Positions 5,079-5,763 of a stretch of 5,763 nucleotides of DNA are shown piece by piece. Every line of letters starts with the position of its first letter. Positions within the stretch are counted from its first letter, which is position 1. The DNA is from Lachnospiraceae bacterium UBA5895 (GTDB lineage: Bacteria; Bacillota; Clostridia; Lachnospirales; Lachnospiraceae). Where the stretch lies: NCBI GenBank assembly GCA_002431915.1, contig DJEP01000122.1, forward strand, positions 1 to 5,763, in the 5' to 3' direction. A program made the translations under genes and the position numbers. The notes under the pieces were generated by a model. That model was given only the letters and a program-made list of their open reading frames with translations. It made no database searches and was not told the origin of the DNA.

Positions 5079-5702
5079 CTACTTTATGATTTTTTCGAAA
5101 TCGGATGCCGGATGCTTGCACAGCGGACAGATAAAATCCTCCGGCAGTTCCTCGCCCACATATTCGTAGCCACAGATGGTGCAGCGCCATACAGTCTGAT
5201 CATCTGCTGTCTTTCCCACTTCCTCCGGCTTTGGCTTTACATTTTCCTGATAATATTCATAATTTGCGGAGGACTCTTCACTTAGAACTTCCATCTCCGT
5301 CACTTCTCCGATGAACATGGTATGGGATCCCAGATCCACGGTCCGGGTGACTTTCACCGCAATATAAGCATTGGTGCCTTCTATGATATAGGGCACGCCG
5401 TTCTCTGCATTTTTATATGCTGTATAATCCGCAAATTTATCCACCTCTCTGCCGGACTGAAAACCAAACCGCTGATACAGCGGGAACTCTGCAGCCTTGC
5501 TGAGTACCGATACATTAAACACACCGGTCTTCAACAGCATATCGTGAGTGTAGTTTGCCTTGTTGATGCAGACACAGATCTGATTCGGGGAGGATGCCGC
5601 CTGGATCGCAGTATTGACGATACAGCCGTTTGCTTTCTCTGCATCCTTTGTGGTTACGATATATAATCCATAGCTTAATTTGTGCATTGCCTTATTATTC
5701 AT
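5079..5702 (-). CDS. hrb: Flavin reductase-rubredoxin fusion (high-molecular-weight rubredoxin type)
   Basis: A 207-residue two-domain protein. Residues 1 to about 155 form an FMN-binding split-barrel flavin reductase domain, with LYIVTT (13-18), NGCIVNTAIQAASSPNQICVC spanning 25-45, and FNVSVLS (62-68). A short linker leads to a complete rubredoxin domain at about 171-207, with iron ligands Cys174, Cys177, Cys192 and Cys195 (CTICGY and CPLC). The same order is known in Moorella Hrb, which passes electrons from NADH to the flavodiiron NO/O2 reductase FprA. Here a role in oxygen or NO detoxification is inferred; no flavodiiron gene lies in the window. The ATG at 5702 is supported by AAGGAG about 7 nt upstream. 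It leads a likely operon with ldh. Its promoter is probably partly outside the window. The symbol is by domain similarity only. Confidence 0.88.
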   Translation of the reverse strand: MNNKAMHKLSYGLYIVTTKDAEKANGCIVNTAIQAASSPNQICVCINKANYTHDMLLKTGVFNVSVLSKAAEFPLYQRFGFQSGREVDKFADYTAYKNAENGVPYIIEGTNAYIAVKVTRTVDLGSHTMFIGEVTEMEVLSEESSANYEYYQENVKPKPEEVGKTADDQTVWRCTICGYEYVGEELPEDFICPLCKHPASDFEKIIK

Positions 5703-5763
5703 ATAATTTCTCCTTTTCTCCTGTGAGATGTTTTCTTTTAGTATCTCTTACACAACGTATTTT
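5703..5763. other. Upstream region of the flavin reductase-rubredoxin gene
   Basis: It holds the ribosome binding site and a second GGAG. An inverted repeat, GAGAT-N13-ATCTC, lies at 5725-5747. No TGTTGG-type palindrome and no complete promoter are visible before the window ends. Confidence 0.4.

Noticed and set aside
4370..5089. A 239-codon open frame on the plus strand
   Set aside because: It is antisense to ldh, which has intact catalytic residues along its whole length.

Overview
The window looks like chromosomal DNA from an anaerobic Firmicute of the class Clostridia, most likely a Lachnospiraceae-type gut bacterium. The reasons are strong AGGAGG-type ribosome binding sites, moderate GC content, and the gene set: a flavin reductase-rubredoxin fusion, two ATC-hydrolase-like proteins, a clostridial-type Crp/Fnr regulator and an hcp-type ferredoxin. 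No tRNA, rRNA, insertion sequence or CRISPR array is visible. Family assignments come from recognition of the proteins; no database search was run.

Layout, right to left on the minus strand. A flavin reductase-rubredoxin fusion (5079-5702) is followed after 19 nt by L-lactate dehydrogenase (4109-5059); these form a likely operon. A Crp/Fnr regulator (3465-4112) lies on the plus strand. Its stop overlaps the ldh stop by 4 nt, and it is divergent from a small cupin gene (2974-3297, minus) that ends at a canonical intrinsic terminator (2841-2881). Next come two related ATC-hydrolase-like genes (2012-2674 and 1371-1979), then a ferredoxin of the kind found beside hcp (479-1216), then a small protein (40-462) resembling only the N-terminal helical part of the hybrid cluster protein Hcp.

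The most interesting signal is regulatory. A near-perfect 16-bp palindrome, TGTTGGTTTTCCAACA, sits just upstream of the Crp/Fnr gene (3433-3448). It recurs with one mismatch at 1349-1364, upstream of the ferredoxin gene. Predicted promoters place the ferredoxin copy exactly at -41.5 (class II activator position) and the regulator copy at about +16 (autorepression position). This suggests that the regulator represses itself and activates the ferredoxin/Hcp-like operon.

Together the genes suggest a redox or nitrosative-stress module: a rubredoxin-linked flavoprotein, an HcpR-like regulator, an Hcp-type ferredoxin and an Hcp-derived small protein. No full-length hcp is present in the window. The role of the two ATC-hydrolase-like proteins in this setting is unknown.
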